Source: an uncultured Akkermansia sp. (GTDB lineage: Bacteria; Verrucomicrobiota; Verrucomicrobiia; Verrucomicrobiales; Akkermansiaceae). From it: a stretch of 7,614 bases of DNA. The notes below the pieces were generated by a model. That model was not told where the DNA came from. It did not search any database and saw only the letters and a program-made list of their open reading frames with translations. The translations under genes were made by a program, and so were the position numbers. Position 1 is the stretch's first letter; every line of letters starts with the position of its first letter. Shown piece by piece: positions 5,530-7,614 of the stretch. The stretch spans positions 1 to 7,614 of the forward strand of contig CAJGCZ010000069.1 in assembly GCA_904501975.1 (NCBI GenBank), given 5' to 3'.

Positions 5530-6876
5530 TTATGTTAATCCGCTCAAGTCGATTTTGTAGTAGCTTGGTGCATCGTTTTTACGCTGTAAGAACATGACCA
5601 TATAAATGGGAGCGTATGTTAATTTATCGCTGCGCCGCATGTTATCATTGCAGAAGATAAATGCTTCCTGCAGGTTGTAATCAGGCGAGCGCATGATGTT
5701 GGCTAAGGCGCGGTGCTGGGTGTAGTCTTTGCCGGATTTTACCTCGATGGGAACAATCTCGCCGCCCAATTCAATGACAAAATCCAACTCGCCCTGTTTT
5801 TTGCTGTTGAAGTAATACGGGGCTATCTCGTGGGCCACCAGTTCCTGGGCTACCGCATTTTCATATACGGAACCAAAATTAATATCTTTGGCACCGGAAA
5901 GTATGCGCAGCTGTATCCCCTCTGCATACTGTGCCGCCAGCAAACCTACATCGCTTTGGAAAAGCTTGAACAAATTGCGAGAGCGTGCCAGAAGCAGGGG
6001 AACTTTGGGCTCTTCCACATTGTATACCGGTAAGGCTACTCCGGCATTTTTGAGCCACAGGAAGGAGTTGTTATATCGCTCAAACTTGGCATTTTTGTTC
6101 AAACTTTTCAGGATGAAACGTTTATTGGCAGCATTGAGCTCGGGCGGTATAAGCTCAAAGATTTCGCTGATATTCAGTTTTTGGGCAGGGTCATATTGTG
6201 CAATATCCCGTTTATATAAATGCAGGATGGCCTGTTGCTCTTTTATTACCTGCTGGAGGTCATTCGTATCAATATAGCGTTTTACTGCAGCCGGCATTCC
6301 ACCCACAACAAGGTAGAGTCGAAACAATTCCATCATCTTGCTATGGATAAACGGGTCGACCTCTGTTCTTGTTTCCCATGCTCGGCGAAGCGTGTTGATA
6401 ACAGCTTCGCTGATGCCTTGATTCATGATGAACTCTTCGAAATCCAGAGGATGCATTTCTTTGATGTCCATGTAGCCAACGGGTTCCGAACGCAAATCCT
6501 TTAATTCAACGCCAAGTAGGGAACCACTTAAAATGTAGCGGTATGAGCCTTCATCTACTAAAAACTTGATAGCCGTTACGATTTCCGGGCAGAGTTGAAC
6601 TTCATCAAAAAAGATGAGTGTATCGCCTTTGATGAGTGGTTCTTGTGTTATGATTGAGAGCCTTTCGAGTATCTCTTGACTGCCTTTCGCTTTGTCAAAA
6701 ATCTGAATATAGTCGGGTGTTTCTGCAAAGTTAATTTCAACAAAACGTTTGAACCTTTTGCCGAATTCTCGTATGGAAAACGTTTTTCCTGTTTGACGCG
6801 CTCCGGTAATCAACAACGCTTTTGCGTCTGTTGAGTAATGCTCCTGTAAATAGTTGTCGATTTTGCGCTTTAACAT
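5530..6876 (-). CDS. AAA+ ATPase with C-terminal DUF4143 domain
   Basis: The product from ATG 6876 has 448 residues. Walker A is GARQTGKT (25-32), Walker B is LIFFDE (87-92), and an SGS motif (117-119) fits sensor 1. The C-terminal DUF4143 part contains YENAVAQEL, then GELDFVIE (Asp365) and PIEVKSGK (Glu378, Lys380), a D...ExK arrangement like that of PD-(D/E)XK nucleases. Proteins of this family are common, often sporadic in distribution, and of uncertain role; the nuclease-like fold suggests DNA-related activity, but that is inference. Nothing around it suggests a partner. GC content is lower than in the neighbours and the promoter is of Bacteroidota type, so it was probably acquired. The frame stays open to an ATG at 7119, which would add 81 residues, but that part translates the upstream repeats and precedes the promoter. 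A GAGGGG at some distance from the start is only a weak ribosome binding site. Confidence 0.9.
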   Translation of the reverse strand: MLKRKIDNYLQEHYSTDAKALLITGARQTGKTFSIREFGKRFKRFVEINFAETPDYIQIFDKAKGSQEILERLSIITQEPLIKGDTLIFFDEVQLCPEIVTAIKFLVDEGSYRYILSGSLLGVELKDLRSEPVGYMDIKEMHPLDFEEFIMNQGISEAVINTLRRAWETRTEVDPFIHSKMMELFRLYLVVGGMPAAVKRYIDTNDLQQVIKEQQAILHLYKRDIAQYDPAQKLNISEIFELIPPELNAANKRFILKSLNKNAKFERYNNSFLWLKNAGVALPVYNVEEPKVPLLLARSRNLFKLFQSDVGLLAAQYAEGIQLRILSGAKDINFGSVYENAVAQELVAHEIAPYYFNSKKQGELDFVIELGGEIVPIEVKSGKDYTQHRALANIMRSPDYNLQEAFIFCNDNMRRSDKLTYAPIYMVMFLQRKNDAPSYYKIDLSGLT

Positions 6877-6897
6877 GGCTTCTTTATCCCCTCGGTG

Positions 6898-6928
6898 CAA
6901 AGATATCCTAAAAACGCCGTTTTTCCAA
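6898..6928 (-). promoter_or_regulatory. Bacteroidota-type promoter of the ATPase gene
   Basis: On the minus strand, TTG (6926-6928) is followed after 20 bases by TATCTTTG (6898-6905). This fits the -33 TTG and -7 TANNTTTG consensus of the primary sigma factor of Bacteroidota, including the usual spacing. Transcription would start a few bases downstream, leaving a leader of about 15 to 20 bases before ATG 6876. The -33 TTG lies inside the last copy of the phased 13-base repeat. Confidence 0.7.
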
Positions 6929-7128
6929 GCAAAAAATGCGAAAAATTTCCATTTTTCCAAGATTTGTAGACAAAAGAAGGAGGGAGGTGGGTGCAATGTT
7001 GTTAATATGCTGATAAACAGCAGTAAATCGACATTTGGTGTAGACGTATTTCCACTTTTCCAAGAGAAAAAACGCCGAAATTTCCATTTTTCTAAGAAAA
7101 AAACGGCCATTTTTGCCACTTTTCCAAG
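6917..7128 (-). repeat. Five phased 13-base repeats upstream of the ATPase gene
   Basis: The motif CCRYTTTTCYAAG (plus strand; CTTGGAAAA... on the coding strand) occurs at 6917-6929, 6949-6961, 7052-7064, 7084-7096 and 7116-7128. Neighbouring copies start exactly 32 bases apart (6917 to 6949, and 7052 to 7084 to 7116), with a 103-base step between the two groups. The copies at 6949 and 7116 are each followed by ATTTGT, so the two groups look like copies of one block. A spacing of 32 bases is about three helical turns. Confidence 0.8.
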
Positions 7129-7195
7129 ATTTGTCTATTGCTGCCGCTAAGCAAAAATCCACATAAGGACAGCGTTAAAAAATCAAGCCATGTTT

Positions 7196-7384
7196 AGTTT
7201 TTCAGTTGATGCCCACAAATTGCAATTTGTGGGGCGCATTAATGTGAGCGCAGCGAACGGAATTCAAGAGTCCGGAGGACGACAGACACATAGCCGGGGG
7301 CGCAAGCCCCCGGTATGGGGAAAAGAAAATTGGAGCCCCGAGGCGCCGGAGCGAACGCGACGGCAACGAGGGCCGACAGAAAGC
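7196..7384 (-). repeat. Composite palindromic repeat, right element, left arm
   Basis: On the minus strand from inside to outside: CTGTCGGCCC (7369-7378), GGGGCTCCAAT (7329-7339), a hairpin CCGGGGGC/GCCCCCGG with loop GCAA (7294-7313) followed by GGCTA, GTCGTCCTCCGGACTCTTG (7265-7283), CCGTTCGCTGCGCTCACATT (7242-7261), a palindrome (7212-7233) and the outer end (7196-7210). The order is that of the left element, and the outer 65 or so bases are nearly the same as 409-473 in reverse. It lies upstream of the ATPase gene and its phased repeats. Confidence 0.85.
7212..7233. repeat. Perfect 22-base palindrome within the right element
   Basis: CCCACAAATTG joins directly to CAATTTGTGGG with no loop, a perfect palindrome. 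The counterpart at 433-458 has the same arms with a four-base centre. Both lie just inside the outer end of the repeat, so the hairpin is a fixed part of the family. Confidence 0.85.
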
Positions 7385-7453
7385 GTGGTTCTTAACATGC
7401 CATGTGCACACATACGGAGCCACCGCTCATGGCTTCGGGCTTACGGCCTCGCC
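7385..7453. other. Core between the two arms of the right inverted repeat
   Basis: These bases are unrelated to the core of the left element. They include CTTCGGGCTTACGGCCTCG (7433-7451), which looks like an expanded version of the 14-base motif TTCGGCTACGCCTC found twice in the next arm. I see no gene here. Confidence 0.5.
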
Positions 7454-7614
7454 CTTATCTGTCGGCCTTCCGCGTCTTCGGCTGCGCCTCAGGCGCTACA
7501 GGGCTCCATATCATTTTCATGCGTTACCGGGGGTTCTCATCTTCGGCTACGCCTCGATGAACCACCCCCGGCTATTTGTCTGTCGTCCTCCGGACTCTCA
7601 AATTCGGCTCGCTG
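7454..7614 (+). repeat. Composite palindromic repeat, right element, right arm, cut by the window end
   Basis: The arm carries CTGTCGGCC (7459-7467), GGGCTCCA (7501-7508), a large hairpin followed by GGCTA, GTCGTCCTCCGGACTCTC (7572-7600 region) and AATTCGGCTCGCTG at the end. It mirrors 7243-7384. The large hairpin pairs 7527-7533 with 7565-7571 and 7537-7541 with 7556-7560, leaving TTCGGCTACGCCTC (7542-7555) as its loop. A near-identical 14-mer (TTCGGCTGCGCCTC) lies at 7477-7490 next to a GCGCC/GGCGC hairpin (7484-7496). The outer end lies beyond the window. Confidence 0.8.

Noticed and set aside
6877..7119. An 81-residue N-terminal extension of the ATPase starting at ATG 7119.
   Set aside because: It translates the phased upstream repeats into a repetitive Phe/Lys/Trp-rich peptide and lies upstream of the Bacteroidota-type promoter. 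The family normally starts close to Walker A, as the 448-residue form does.
409..7262. A composite transposon carrying the six genes between inverted ends.
   Set aside because: No transposase is present, the enclosed genes are mostly core genes, and each end is itself a complete inverted-repeat element that is better explained as an interspersed repeat.

Overview
The window holds six complete protein genes between two blocks of repeats. GC content is moderate to high over most genes and drops clearly over the last gene and its upstream region. The long-form IspG, the SPFH/NfeD pair, the lipoprotein's C-terminal end and the sigma70-like promoters suggest a member of the Verrucomicrobiota, possibly a gut Akkermansiaceae-like species. 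This assignment comes from recalled family resemblance, not from a search. Apart from a weak candidate upstream of the last gene, I see no Shine-Dalgarno sequence ahead of any gene.

Layout: 1-473 is non-coding and repeat-rich. It begins with a tandem array of small hairpins (6-76) and continues as a long imperfect inverted repeat (arms 94-218 and 302-473, core 219-301). Four genes then run leftward: an NfeD-like membrane protein (483-971), an SPFH/band-7 protein (974-1795), tyrA (1889-2767) and a Pro/Thr-rich lipoprotein (2780-3538). The lipoprotein and tyrA genes look like one transcription unit. The SPFH and NfeD genes look like a second unit with its own weak promoter. The 171-base divergent region 3539-3709 carries a promoter for each direction. 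ispG (3710-5455) runs rightward and probably makes a leaderless mRNA. A perfect palindromic terminator (5484-5511) separates it from a convergent AAA+/DUF4143 ATPase gene (5530-6876, minus strand).

The ATPase gene has lower GC, a Bacteroidetes-type promoter (TTG, 20 bases, then TANNTTTG) and five phased 13-base repeats upstream. I read it as acquired from a Bacteroidota donor. From 7196 to the window end there is a second copy of the composite inverted repeat, with the same order of conserved blocks but different hairpin stems.

Functionally, ispG serves isoprenoid (MEP pathway) synthesis, tyrA serves tyrosine synthesis, and the SPFH/NfeD pair probably organises membrane domains. The least explained material is the repeat family: conserved sequence blocks separated by hairpins that keep their pairing while changing sequence, found at both ends of the window.
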